Of a stretch of DNA of 12,451 nucleotides, positions 1 through 7,245 are shown in pieces; the first letter of the stretch is position 1; each line of letters opens with the position of its first letter. A model generated the notes under the pieces. That model worked only from the letters and a program-made list of their open reading frames with translations. It was not told where the DNA came from and did no database searches. Location: positions 1 to 12,451 of the forward strand of contig CAYSSO010000040.1 in NCBI GenBank assembly GCA_964433875.1, in the 5' to 3' direction. The translations under genes were made by a program, and so were the position numbers. Origin of the DNA: Athalassotoga sp964433875. GTDB taxonomy: Bacteria; Thermotogota; Thermotogae; Mesoaciditogales; Mesoaciditogaceae.

Positions 1-101
1 TGAAAAAAATGCCTGCCGCTTTGGCCTACTGGTCATACGATGACGAAGATGGAAGGGAAAAACTTGTAAGGACGCTTGGCAGGGTAAGAGAAAGTCTTTA
101 A
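1..101 (+). CDS. 3' end of an unrecognised gene (partial)
   Basis: An open frame enters from the left edge (first full codon at base 3) and stops at TAA 99-101, giving about 32 residues that begin KKMPAALAYWSYDD and end RTLGRVRESL. The stretch is charged and probably helical at its very end, as expected for a protein C-terminus. It is the only likely coding sequence on the plus strand and converges on the GH144-type gene, with 104 bp between the two stop codons. I do not recognise the family. The fragment is too short to exclude a chance open frame, but its ordinary amino-acid composition and its stop ahead of a non-coding gap favour a real gene end. Confidence 0.5.
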   Translation, partial: KKMPAALAYWSYDDEDGREKLVRTLGRVRESL

Positions 102-167
102 TTCCAGTTTTTAGGCTGTTCAACGATTTCGATTTGAACTTGTTGGACACACTATGAAAATACATAT

Positions 168-194
168 AAAAAAAGCGAAGGAAAAACCTTCGCT
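168..194 (-). terminator. Factor-independent terminator closing the sugar operon
   Basis: Read on the minus strand, an 8-bp stem (AGCGAAGG with CCTTCGCT, bases 174-181 and 187-194) with a 5-nt loop is followed by a run of seven U (complement of A168-A174). It begins 11 bases past the stop codon of the GH144-type gene. The plus strand has no T-run after the stem, so it should not serve the converging plus-strand gene. Confidence 0.88.
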
Positions 195-205
195 ATAAAC
201 ACGAT

Positions 206-1984
206 TTAGCGTGAGAAGCCTATATTCGCGACGTATAAAGTGCCTGACTTGACATTGTCGACGTTGTTTTCAAAGACAAAGGTCATCTGAAACAATTTCG
301 AGAAATCCAATGGCTTTGTCCAGGAGTAGGTCAACATTTTGTCGAATGGTACAACAATTTTTGTCCATTCCGTACCAATATCAACGTAATAATATTCAAC
401 GCCGTTATTTGGGCTTTTTAACTCTATTTTGAAATTCATATCATTAACGCTTCCTTTAGCGTAAAAGACAAGAGATGAATAATCGAAGGCATCAAAGGTT
501 TGATTGAGATTTGTATTCGCAAGATCTATCCACGTGCCATTGTAGGCGCCATTCTTTTCCACGTTGTAATTTATTTTCCACACATGGCCAAATGTGTTAT
601 CGGAGACGATATTTGCATTCACATCAGATGCGGCAGACGTTCCTCCAGTCCATACGCCAAGGCCGTACCTTCCGTAAGGACTTGAGAAATTCTCAACCAC
701 CGTGTACGATGTGCTTTGTACACTTGATTGCGTCACGGCCTGTGATTGTTCTCCGGACGGTTTTGTAACTTCCGGTCCTATGAGTTCGATGGCCTTTTGA
801 ACGAATGGCACCTGCATGAAATATTTCCATACCATGCCCGTGTAATAATTTTCAGTCATCAAAACCTCTATTCCCACATCTATGCCTATGTAATCGAAAT
901 CCCTCCAGTTTTGATCGATGTTGAAAGCATCAACAAATCCATATCGACCGTAGAGTTCATTTTTAAGTGTCCACATCTTCAAAACGGCCTCTTTTGATCT
1001 ATGCGGAGTGAAGGGAAGCGCGCCTATCATCGCGTACGGTGCAACAGTTCCATCCGTTCCGCCCATTATCGCTCCATATGCTTGATAGCCGTTAGGTCCA
1101 TCAGAGGCGGATAATCCCCAAAAACCATCTTTAAAGGTCTTGTACTGGGAATTCTCATTCGCAAATTTCATATCGTATTCTATGGCCTTCTTTGAATTTT
1201 CCCAGAGATTCCCAACGTATTTGAAATTCAAATCTTTGAAATCTATGTACGCTTGAGAATACAGATAAGTAAACATACTTTCGTCGGAACTTGCCCAGTG
1301 TTTCAAATCTCCCGATCCGTTTTGAGACCATGTTACTATCCAGTATCCCCAATCTTGAGGCGGTATCGGATATGTAGGAGACCCTATGGCGAGGATGTAC
1401 ATCAACGCGGCCTCGCTGTATCCTGTCCAGTAAGATTTAGAAAATCCGCTTTCGGGATACCAGGCCATATCCAAATAGGCCGTGTTATTCGTCATCCACT
1501 GCCAGTCTATTCTCTCGTAAAGTTCATCTGCGAGTTTTTGAACCTTCGTTCCTGGAAAGTATTGGCCTGCAAAGAGCGCTCCGGCTATGAAAAGCGTTGT
1601 GTCTATTGGTGACACTTCAGATCCGCTTGCTCTCTGACCCGTCCAGAGATTCAAAAAATGGTAGTAGAAGCCATGCTCGTTCGGCAAATTTTTGAAATAT
1701 TCAAGAGTTGTAAGAATTCTATTGTAAACATCCTGCTTGGGAATCCAGCCATGATCTGCGGCTATACACAAAGAGGTAAGCCCAAATCCAACGGCTGCTA
1801 TCGATGAAGGAGAATCCCATGTAGTTCTGTCTCTGACAAGTCCATTCGATGGGTTGACCTCATTCCAAAAGTAAAATATGGCGTCTCTTTCGTTTTTTGC
1901 AAGAATTTCATCCGGATTGTCCTGTGCCATCGCAATGCCTCCAATTAGCAAAAAAACAAGAAATAATACAAAGAATTTTTTCAT
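206..1984 (-). CDS. Secreted GH144/Glycoamylase-type glycoside hydrolase with C-terminal carbohydrate-binding-like module
   Basis: This 592-residue protein has a signal peptide (residues 1-20, probable cleavage AMA|QD). A catalytic domain spans about residues 25-403, then a Ser/Gln/Thr-rich linker (about 404-426) and a beta-rich module (about 427-592). The catalytic part carries blocks I associate with the Glycoamylase domain PF10091: SIAAVGFGLT (61-70), HGFYYHFL then GSEVSPIDT (104-129), WYPESGF (175-181), GYSEAALMYILAIGSPT (188-204), TDGTVAP (310-316) and GRYGFVDAFN (346-355). Acidic candidates for catalysis are Glu123, Asp128 and Glu178; I cannot assign their roles. Characterised GH144 enzymes hydrolyse beta-1,2-glucan to sophoro-oligosaccharides, and the domain also occurs within cyclic beta-1,2-glucan synthases. 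The C-terminal module closely matches the gene just upstream. GGGGTGAT (1988-1995) is the ribosome site, squeezed directly after a terminator hairpin. The exact linkage cut is inferred, not shown. Confidence 0.9.
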   Translation of the reverse strand: MKKFFVLFLVFLLIGGIAMAQDNPDEILAKNERDAIFYFWNEVNPSNGLVRDRTTWDSPSSIAAVGFGLTSLCIAADHGWIPKQDVYNRILTTLEYFKNLPNEHGFYYHFLNLWTGQRASGSEVSPIDTTLFIAGALFAGQYFPGTKVQKLADELYERIDWQWMTNNTAYLDMAWYPESGFSKSYWTGYSEAALMYILAIGSPTYPIPPQDWGYWIVTWSQNGSGDLKHWASSDESMFTYLYSQAYIDFKDLNFKYVGNLWENSKKAIEYDMKFANENSQYKTFKDGFWGLSASDGPNGYQAYGAIMGGTDGTVAPYAMIGALPFTPHRSKEAVLKMWTLKNELYGRYGFVDAFNIDQNWRDFDYIGIDVGIEVLMTENYYTGMVWKYFMQVPFVQKAIELIGPEVTKPSGEQSQAVTQSSVQSTSYTVVENFSSPYGRYGLGVWTGGTSAASDVNANIVSDNTFGHVWKINYNVEKNGAYNGTWIDLANTNLNQTFDAFDYSSLVFYAKGSVNDMNFKIELKSPNNGVEYYYVDIGTEWTKIVVPFDKMLTYSWTKPLDFSKLFQMTFVFENNVDNVKSGTLYVANIGFSR

Positions 1985-1997
1985 CTAATCACCCCAC

Positions 1998-2026
1998 AAA
2001 AAGGGCACCTTGACGGTGCCCTTTTT
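1998..2026 (-). terminator. Intra-operon terminator-like hairpin before the hydrolase gene
   Basis: A 7-bp GC-rich stem, GGGCACC (2003-2009) with GGTGCCC (2015-2021), has a 5-nt loop. Flanking A5 and T6 tracts extend the pairing and give U5 on the minus strand. It starts directly after the stop codon of the 194-residue module gene and ends two bases before the GGGGTGAT ribosome site of the hydrolase. The hydrolase therefore has no room for its own promoter in the gap and probably depends on read-through, or on a promoter inside the upstream gene. The A/T symmetry would allow function in both directions. Confidence 0.75.
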
Positions 2027-2611
2027 TCATTTCATGAAACCTATGTCTGCAATGTATAAATGTGCCGTGTTTAAAACGTCTAAGTTGTGTTCAAAAACAA
2101 AGGTACCCTGCGTTAACTGAGAGAAATTCGTTTCATTCGACCATGAATACTTTGTGAAATCTTTGAATGGTATCTGCACAAAGGTCCAGTATTTCCCTAT
2201 ACCGTGCACGTAGAAATACTCTACTCCATTATTTGGGCTCTTAAGTTCAACTTTAAAGGTTATCGGGGTTGACGAGTCCGATTTTGCAAAAAATACGTAA
2301 GACGAATAAGCAGACGCATCAAATGACTGATTTAGATTTTGATTTGCAAAGAGCACGTATGTACCGTTGTAAGAGCCGTCTTTTTCAACGTTGTAGTATA
2401 TATCCCATTTGTTTCCAAAAAGCGTGCTGGAGACTATCTGCGCACTCGCATCTGTTGCAGACGATGTGCCCCCCGTCCACGGACCAAGTCCGAAATGGCC
2501 AAATGGACTTGAGAATGGTTCAATGATGTAGTAATTGAAGGTTACCTGTGCAAAGGCTATTCCAAGAACTAAAACCAAAACTGCTGAAAAAACAAATGCT
2601 ACTTTTTTCAT
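2027..2611 (-). CDS. Secreted stand-alone carbohydrate-binding-like module
   Basis: This 194-residue protein consists of a signal peptide (residues 1-21, probable cleavage AFA|QV) and one beta-rich domain, with no catalytic domain. The mature part aligns along its whole length with residues 427-592 of the adjacent hydrolase, about half the positions being identical by eye. Shared blocks include GLGxWTGGTS, FDAxxYSS, ELKSPNNGVEY, TFVFExN and an end in I-G-F. The aromatic-rich pattern and the closing beta-strand motif resemble CBM11/CIA30-like sandwich domains, but family assignment is tentative. A strong AAGGAGG site precedes the ATG, 30 bp after the GH94 stop, and a hairpin terminator follows its stop. 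Likely role (inference): binding polysaccharide outside the membrane, presenting it to the hydrolase, or holding oligosaccharide near the binding proteins. It could instead be a surface or toga-associated protein. Confidence 0.85.
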   Translation of the reverse strand: MKKVAFVFSAVLVLVLGIAFAQVTFNYYIIEPFSSPFGHFGLGPWTGGTSSATDASAQIVSSTLFGNKWDIYYNVEKDGSYNGTYVLFANQNLNQSFDASAYSSYVFFAKSDSSTPITFKVELKSPNNGVEYFYVHGIGKYWTFVQIPFKDFTKYSWSNETNFSQLTQGTFVFEHNLDVLNTAHLYIADIGFMK

Positions 2612-2641
2612 TTCCTTACCTCCTTATTTTAAAATTGTGGA

Positions 2642-4972
2642 TCAATATTTTACTTTTACACTATGAATGCCCTTCAGATAAGGTATAAGGTCTCCATCTA
2701 TTTTCTTGCCATCGACAAAGATCACGTTTTTTGAATCAAGGCTTTTCATCGCCGGGTTTTCAATCTCGAGTGTGTATTCTCCGTCTCTTACGGTAAATGT
2801 GAATTTCGCGTTTTTCCATCTCTTATTTGTCGAAGGCCTAAAGAGGATTCCATCTTTGACGGGTTTTATTCCTATGTAATACTCTATTATCGATCTGTAA
2901 AACCATCCACCCGATCCCGAATACCATGTCCATCCTGCCCTTCCACTTTTTGGAGAAAGTGGCCCATCACTGTTTCCGGGTGTTACATAAGGCTCGGCCA
3001 TGTAAGTCTCTGGCGATTTTACGAAACGCTTTATCGGCGAGAGAGATTCGTAAACTTTATCTGAAAGGTCTTTATCTCTCCTTTTCCATGCGGACCACAT
3101 CGTCCAGACAGCCGCGTGAGTGTAGACGCCGCCATTCTCTCTTGACCCGGGCGAATATCTGCTGAGATACCCTATCTTTGGATCTGGCCTTGTAAGAGGA
3201 GGAGTAAAGAGCAATGGCCCGTAATCGGTTATGAGCCTCTTTTTTACATTTTCCATCGCTTTTTCTAATCTTTCATCATCGCTTATTTCGGATATTACGG
3301 CCCAATTCTGGGCATTCAAAAAGATCCTGTTATCATTTTTGCCGCCGAGCACGACTCGGTCATCAGATGTGGCCCTGTCAAACCATTCTCCATTCCACGC
3401 ATGCAAATTGAATGATGCTTTGATCTCATTTACGGATTTTGTAATGAATTCTCTCTCTTCATTATCGAGCGTAAAGGTTTCCTGGACTTTGGAAAGGATA
3501 TAGTAAAGAAATTCGCTTACCCAGAAACTCTCGCCTTTTCCATCCCTTCCAAGGCCGTTTAAGCCATCATTCCAGTCTCCGTTGAATATAAAAGGTATTC
3601 CTCTCTCAGATCGAGAAGCCATTACACTCTTTATACTTCTTAGAGCATGATCCTTAAGTGTTCCGCTCCCTTCGTCCAAAAATGGGACTTCCTCTTCGAG
3701 TATTCCGAGATCGGCAGTATGAGATATATATTCTGTAAGCGCAAATGGAAGCCACAAAAGATCGTCTGACCACCTTTCCGAAGGATGCCAGTTTGTAAGT
3801 GGAAGCCACCAGTGCTGAACCGTCCCGTCATTTCTTTGGTGGGCGGCATGAAGTTTTATCTGATCTTTTGTTATCTCGGGATTAAGCCATAATGCGGCAA
3901 GGCTGTCCTGAAGTTGATCTCGGAAACCGTACGCTCCTCCCATCTGGTAATACGCAGTTCTTGCCATGAGCCTTCCACCTATTGCCTGATACGGAAGCCA
4001 TTTGTTTATTAAAAATTCTATATCTTTGTCAGGGACGCTTATTTTGAATTTGCCAAGGAAGTCTTTCCAGTACTTCTTCACATCATTTTTAACATCATCG
4101 AAATTGACTTTGTTGTACTTCTTCGCAAGAGAAAGCGCCTCTTCTTCGCTCTTACCGACTCCTATGAAAAAGTTAAATGTTCTGCTGCCATTCGGATCTA
4201 CGTCTATCTTCACGTGAAGAGCATTTACGCCATCTATGTGCCTATTTTGATTCATTCCGCAACTTCCATTTTTAACTGCCTGCGGTTTTCGAATGTCTCC
4301 GTACATGCCGATGAATGATCTTTTGTCTGTGTCGAATGAAACGACTTTCTCCGATGTCGAATGAACAAGAATGTATGGATAGGAATCGTTCCAGTTAAGC
4401 CATAGATATTTTTTGCTTAATATGGCCGAATGATCTTTTACAAATTTAGTTTCAAAGAAAAGTTTGTGAAATTCGCGATGAAAATCGGCATTTGTGCTCA
4501 TGTTGAGTTCAAAATACGAAAAGATCGAAAGATGCAGCGCATCTTGGGTCTTATTCTTAAAACTCAAATTTATGATCTCACCATCACCGTCGAGTGGCAC
4601 GACAACATTCATTTCAACATCGAATTTAGAAAATTTTGCATCGAATTTTACAAATCCCGGAGAGAATTCAACGGTATACTTTCCTTTATGCTGGACGGGT
4701 TGAAATGTTGGAGAGTATATTTCTCCGGTATCTTCATTTCTGATGTATATGTACTTTCCATAATCATCCCTTACGAGATCTTGAACCCATCTTGTCAGCA
4801 AACTCTGGGATGCATCGATGTAAAAGGAATATCCGCTCCCGCTTTGAGAGTAAATAGATCCGTACCTTCCATTCGTTAATATGTTTATCCACGGCATCGG
4901 AGTTTTGGGGTCTGTTACGATGTAATCTCCATTTTCGTCAAAATATCCGTATTTTGTTTTAAAGTATCTCAT
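2642..4972 (-). CDS. GH94 family glycoside phosphorylase (beta-glucan oligosaccharide/cellobiose-type)
   Basis: This 776-residue protein has no signal peptide and so acts in the cytoplasm. It has the GH94 layout: an N-terminal beta-sandwich (about 1-300), a helical linker, an (alpha/alpha)6 barrel (about 315-695) and a short C-terminal beta part. Key motifs are GAYGFRDQLQD (346-356), NGDWNDGLN (464-472) containing the family's general-acid aspartate (Asp466 or Asp469), ENGGVYTHAAVW (612-623) and GWTWYSGSGGW (680-690) in the phosphate-binding region. Family members use phosphate to release alpha-glucose 1-phosphate from the non-reducing end of a beta-glucoside. The GDWNDGLN...GKGES pattern recalls the C-terminal domain of cyclic beta-1,2-glucan synthases and cellobionate phosphorylases. 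At 776 residues it is much shorter than described 1,2-beta-oligoglucan phosphorylases (about 1,100). The start overlaps the upstream stop as ATGA behind AAGGAGG, implying coupling. Family is secure; substrate is open. Confidence 0.92.
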   Translation of the reverse strand: MRYFKTKYGYFDENGDYIVTDPKTPMPWINILTNGRYGSIYSQSGSGYSFYIDASQSLLTRWVQDLVRDDYGKYIYIRNEDTGEIYSPTFQPVQHKGKYTVEFSPGFVKFDAKFSKFDVEMNVVVPLDGDGEIINLSFKNKTQDALHLSIFSYFELNMSTNADFHREFHKLFFETKFVKDHSAILSKKYLWLNWNDSYPYILVHSTSEKVVSFDTDKRSFIGMYGDIRKPQAVKNGSCGMNQNRHIDGVNALHVKIDVDPNGSRTFNFFIGVGKSEEEALSLAKKYNKVNFDDVKNDVKKYWKDFLGKFKISVPDKDIEFLINKWLPYQAIGGRLMARTAYYQMGGAYGFRDQLQDSLAALWLNPEITKDQIKLHAAHQRNDGTVQHWWLPLTNWHPSERWSDDLLWLPFALTEYISHTADLGILEEEVPFLDEGSGTLKDHALRSIKSVMASRSERGIPFIFNGDWNDGLNGLGRDGKGESFWVSEFLYYILSKVQETFTLDNEEREFITKSVNEIKASFNLHAWNGEWFDRATSDDRVVLGGKNDNRIFLNAQNWAVISEISDDERLEKAMENVKKRLITDYGPLLFTPPLTRPDPKIGYLSRYSPGSRENGGVYTHAAVWTMWSAWKRRDKDLSDKVYESLSPIKRFVKSPETYMAEPYVTPGNSDGPLSPKSGRAGWTWYSGSGGWFYRSIIEYYIGIKPVKDGILFRPSTNKRWKNAKFTFTVRDGEYTLEIENPAMKSLDSKNVIFVDGKKIDGDLIPYLKGIHSVKVKY

Positions 4973-5490
4973 TGACTTGCCTCCTTGTGCAATGTATCGT
5001 AATATTTCGTTATCTCGTCTTTTTTTCCGCCGAGTAAAGAAAAGATATTCTCGTACATGCCTATCTGCGATTGATCCTTTGATCTGTGTATTAATTCGGC
5101 CAGAACGTAAAGTATATATGGATTTCTGTTTCTCACCGTGTTTTGAAAGTAAGTTTCAAGGTCGCTCGTTGGCATAGTGGCAATCAATTTCATAACCTCT
5201 TTTCTGGCCTTTTCGACTATTGGCGGAACTCCAAAGATCGAATTATCTTCAAACATTGTCGAGATCTGGGTAAAGCCTACATAGGTGACGTACTTTTGAA
5301 GTTTTGTGTCAAATACCTGATAACCGTTAAGCGCATCGAGATATTTGCCGACCTTTAGAGCCTCTTCGGCTTTGCTGTAATTTTCAACTGCGAAATCTCT
5401 TGTCTGGACCCAAGCCGCGACGTATCCGGCAAAAAAGATAGCCAAAACGATTAAAACAACGATAGAGTAAAAAATGAGCCGCCTTTTCAA
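4969..5490 (-). CDS. Membrane-anchored protein of unknown function, TPR-like soluble part
   Basis: I do not recognise this family. The 173-residue product starts KRRLIFYS and has one hydrophobic segment (about residues 5-27). The positive N-terminus should stay inside, placing the roughly 145-residue remainder outside the membrane. That part is helical and charged; NYSKAEEALKVGKYLDALNGY (about 37-57) resembles one tetratricopeptide helix pair. The start is a TTG (5488-5490) with only a weak AGG-type ribosome site, 9 bp after the permease stop, suggesting coupling to the permease. Its stop overlaps the GH94 start in ATGA. The position between the permease and enzyme genes suggests a role tied to the transporter or to secreted proteins of this pathway. 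It has no lipobox and no visible catalytic motif. Confidence 0.82.
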   Translation of the reverse strand: MKRRLIFYSIVVLIVLAIFFAGYVAAWVQTRDFAVENYSKAEEALKVGKYLDALNGYQVFDTKLQKYVTYVGFTQISTMFEDNSIFGVPPIVEKARKEVMKLIATMPTSDLETYFQNTVRNRNPYILYVLAELIHRSKDQSQIGMYENIFSLLGGKKDEITKYYDTLHKEASQ

Positions 5491-5499
5491 ATCAATCGC

Positions 5500-6327
5500 C
5501 TACTTGAAAGAAACATTCGTAAAAGCCCTGATGAAATATTTTTGAAGGAATAAAAAGACTATCAATATTGGAAGAGTTATGACGACCTCTCCTGCCCATA
5601 GTACCTGTATGTTTTGACCGGGAATAGAACTTGAGAACATCTGAAGGCCGAGTTGAACTGTCCACATGCTCGGACTTCTTAAATAAAGCAAAGGACCGAA
5701 AAAGTCATTCCACGCACCCATAAATGTCAGTATCGCAATCGTTGCTAAAACTGGCACGCTCATTGGAATGATTATTCTCGCGTATATAACCGGATCGCTC
5801 GCACCATCTATTCGAGCGGCCTCTATGACCTCGTCTGGAATCTGCTCCATGAATTGCTTCATAAGAAATATGCTGTAAAACTGAACAAAACTCGGAATTA
5901 TAAGGGCCCTGTAATGGTTAACCCATCCCCAGTTGTAAAGCATAGTGTAAGTCGGTATGAAAAAGAGAACGCCAGGAATCATCAACGTAAAGAGCATGAA
6001 ACCAAAAAGCGCGTCTTTTCCGGGGAATTTCAATTTTGCAAGCGCGAAGGCGGCCAGAGAATCAAAGAAAAGGTTGAGCAACGTTATGGACCCGGCTATT
6101 ATTAAGGTATTTTTGAAAAGCAACAAGACATTGAGATCTTTGAAAAGACCCGTATATCCAGACCATGTCCATGGCATGGGGATTATCATCGATGGGTTGT
6201 TCAAAAGTTGTGACGGAGTCATAAAAGAACTCATCACCATGAGCACGAATGGATAAAGCGTTATTACAAGTCCTATACTTAAAAGAATGTATGCCCTTGT
6301 TCTTTCTCTTCTTTCCTGCTTTAACAT
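5500..6327 (-). CDS. CUT1 sugar ABC transporter permease, MalG type
   Basis: This 275-residue inner-membrane protein has about six hydrophobic segments and a short cytoplasmic N-terminus, the typical size for MalG-like permeases. The ATPase-docking EAA loop is clear: EAARIDGASDPVIYARIIIP (about residues 167-186), followed by the usual A-I-L-T-F-x-G-A-W-N-D-F segment. It would pair with the permease encoded just upstream and receive oligosaccharide from the binding protein(s) of the same run. The ribosome site AGGTGAT overlaps the TAG stop of the preceding gene, 8 bp from the ATG, a sign of tight coupling. No ATPase gene lies in the window; CUT1 systems often share a MsmK/MalK-type ATPase encoded elsewhere. 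Family is certain; the substrate is inferred from the neighbouring enzymes. Confidence 0.94.
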   Translation of the reverse strand: MLKQERRERTRAYILLSIGLVITLYPFVLMVMSSFMTPSQLLNNPSMIIPMPWTWSGYTGLFKDLNVLLLFKNTLIIAGSITLLNLFFDSLAAFALAKLKFPGKDALFGFMLFTLMIPGVLFFIPTYTMLYNWGWVNHYRALIIPSFVQFYSIFLMKQFMEQIPDEVIEAARIDGASDPVIYARIIIPMSVPVLATIAILTFMGAWNDFFGPLLYLRSPSMWTVQLGLQMFSSSIPGQNIQVLWAGEVVITLPILIVFLFLQKYFIRAFTNVSFK

Positions 6328-6335
6328 CTGATCAC

Positions 6336-7238
6336 CTAACTTTTTTCCTCAAGTACTTTAAGCGTTATGACCGTTGCTATAATTATGAGAATGCTGAGGA
6401 TAAAGCCCAGCGTTGACGAATATCCCATCTGGAATTTACTCAGTCCTTGATCGTATATGTAAAGTACAGGAGTCATGCCGGCCTGATCCGGCCCTCCCGT
6501 GACACCGAAATTCACGTAAACTTGAGTGAACATTTGAAGCCCACCTATTGCGTTCATAACCATTATGAAGACTATCTGTGGCCTTAAAAGCGGGAAAATT
6601 ATCCTCCAAAATATAGTTCCTTCCCTTGCACCGTCTATTCTTGCCGCTTCTATGAATTCGGTCGGGATCGTACCCATCCCACCGAGTAAGATAATTGCCT
6701 GAACCCCAAAGGACATCCATGAGGTTATAACCGCTATGACTGGCATTATAAGTATAGGTGTTAAATTCCACACTATAGGTTGGCTTAAGATATGCCATTT
6801 CACAAGCAAGGATTGGATAGGCCCGTATGGAGCGGTTATATTGCCAAGCACGAGCATCACAACGACGACAGAGGTTATGGTTGGTACAAAATAAGCACTT
6901 CTGAAAAATGCATTCCAGAATTTGTTCCCGTTAGAAATTTTGAAAAGCAAATAAGCCACAAGCAAAGCAACGAAGAAGGTTAGAATTATGAATATCGCCT
7001 GATTGTAGAGAATATTGAGAATACTTTTCCAAAATGTCGGATCTATGAAGCCGTTTATCCAGTTTTGAAATCCAATGAATTTTATCGATTGCGGCGCGAC
7101 AAGATTGTAACTCAAGAAGGTCATCTTTATTCCAAGCCACAGCGGATAAACGCTAAAGACAAGAAAACCAACGATCCAAGGGGCTACAAAGATGTAGCCC
7201 CATTTGGATCGTTTTAGCGTTCTTATAAAACCCTTCAT
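6336..7238 (-). CDS. CUT1 sugar ABC transporter permease, MalF type
   Basis: This 300-residue inner-membrane protein begins with a basic stretch and the family-typical YIFVAPWIVGFLVFSVYPL segment (about 15-33), then further membrane spans. The EAA loop reads EAARIDGAREGTIFWRIIFP (about residues 196-215), the surface that contacts the ATPase. It is the MalF-like half of the heterodimer made with the next gene. The usual gene order, binding protein then MalF-like then MalG-like, is kept. A GAGGAGA site lies 7 bp after the binding-protein stop. The imported substrate is probably the oligosaccharide made by the secreted hydrolase (inference). Confidence 0.94.
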   Translation of the reverse strand: MKGFIRTLKRSKWGYIFVAPWIVGFLVFSVYPLWLGIKMTFLSYNLVAPQSIKFIGFQNWINGFIDPTFWKSILNILYNQAIFIILTFFVALLVAYLLFKISNGNKFWNAFFRSAYFVPTITSVVVVMLVLGNITAPYGPIQSLLVKWHILSQPIVWNLTPILIMPVIAVITSWMSFGVQAIILLGGMGTIPTEFIEAARIDGAREGTIFWRIIFPLLRPQIVFIMVMNAIGGLQMFTQVYVNFGVTGGPDQAGMTPVLYIYDQGLSKFQMGYSSTLGFILSILIIIATVITLKVLEEKS

Positions 7239-7245
7239 GATCTCC

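Noticed and set aside
118..139. Weak GTTCAA/TTGAAC inverted repeat as terminator of the left partial gene
   Set aside because: The stem is short and AT-rich with a 10-nt loop and is not followed by a T-run.
154..198. 14-codon plus-strand frame (starts MKIHIKK) near the left end
   Set aside because: It coincides with the terminator stem and A-tract and has no ribosome site.
1253..1612. 119-codon plus-strand open frame opposite the hydrolase gene
   Set aside because: It is antisense to conserved PF10091 blocks; its composition (many Arg, Cys and Pro) is that of a shadow frame.
4382..4392. GGAATCGTTCC palindrome inside the GH94 gene as a further operator
   Set aside because: It has an odd-length centre, lacks the TGTG/CACA arms and the CGG spacing of O1 and O2, so it is probably chance.
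4430..4879. 149-codon plus-strand open frame opposite the GH94 gene
   Set aside because: It lies wholly inside a well-supported GH94 coding region on the other strand, has no ribosome site and no recognisable protein features.
6436..6798. 120-codon minus-strand frame inside the MalF-type permease gene
   Set aside because: Same strand but another frame of a clear permease gene; no hydrophobic segments and no ribosome site.
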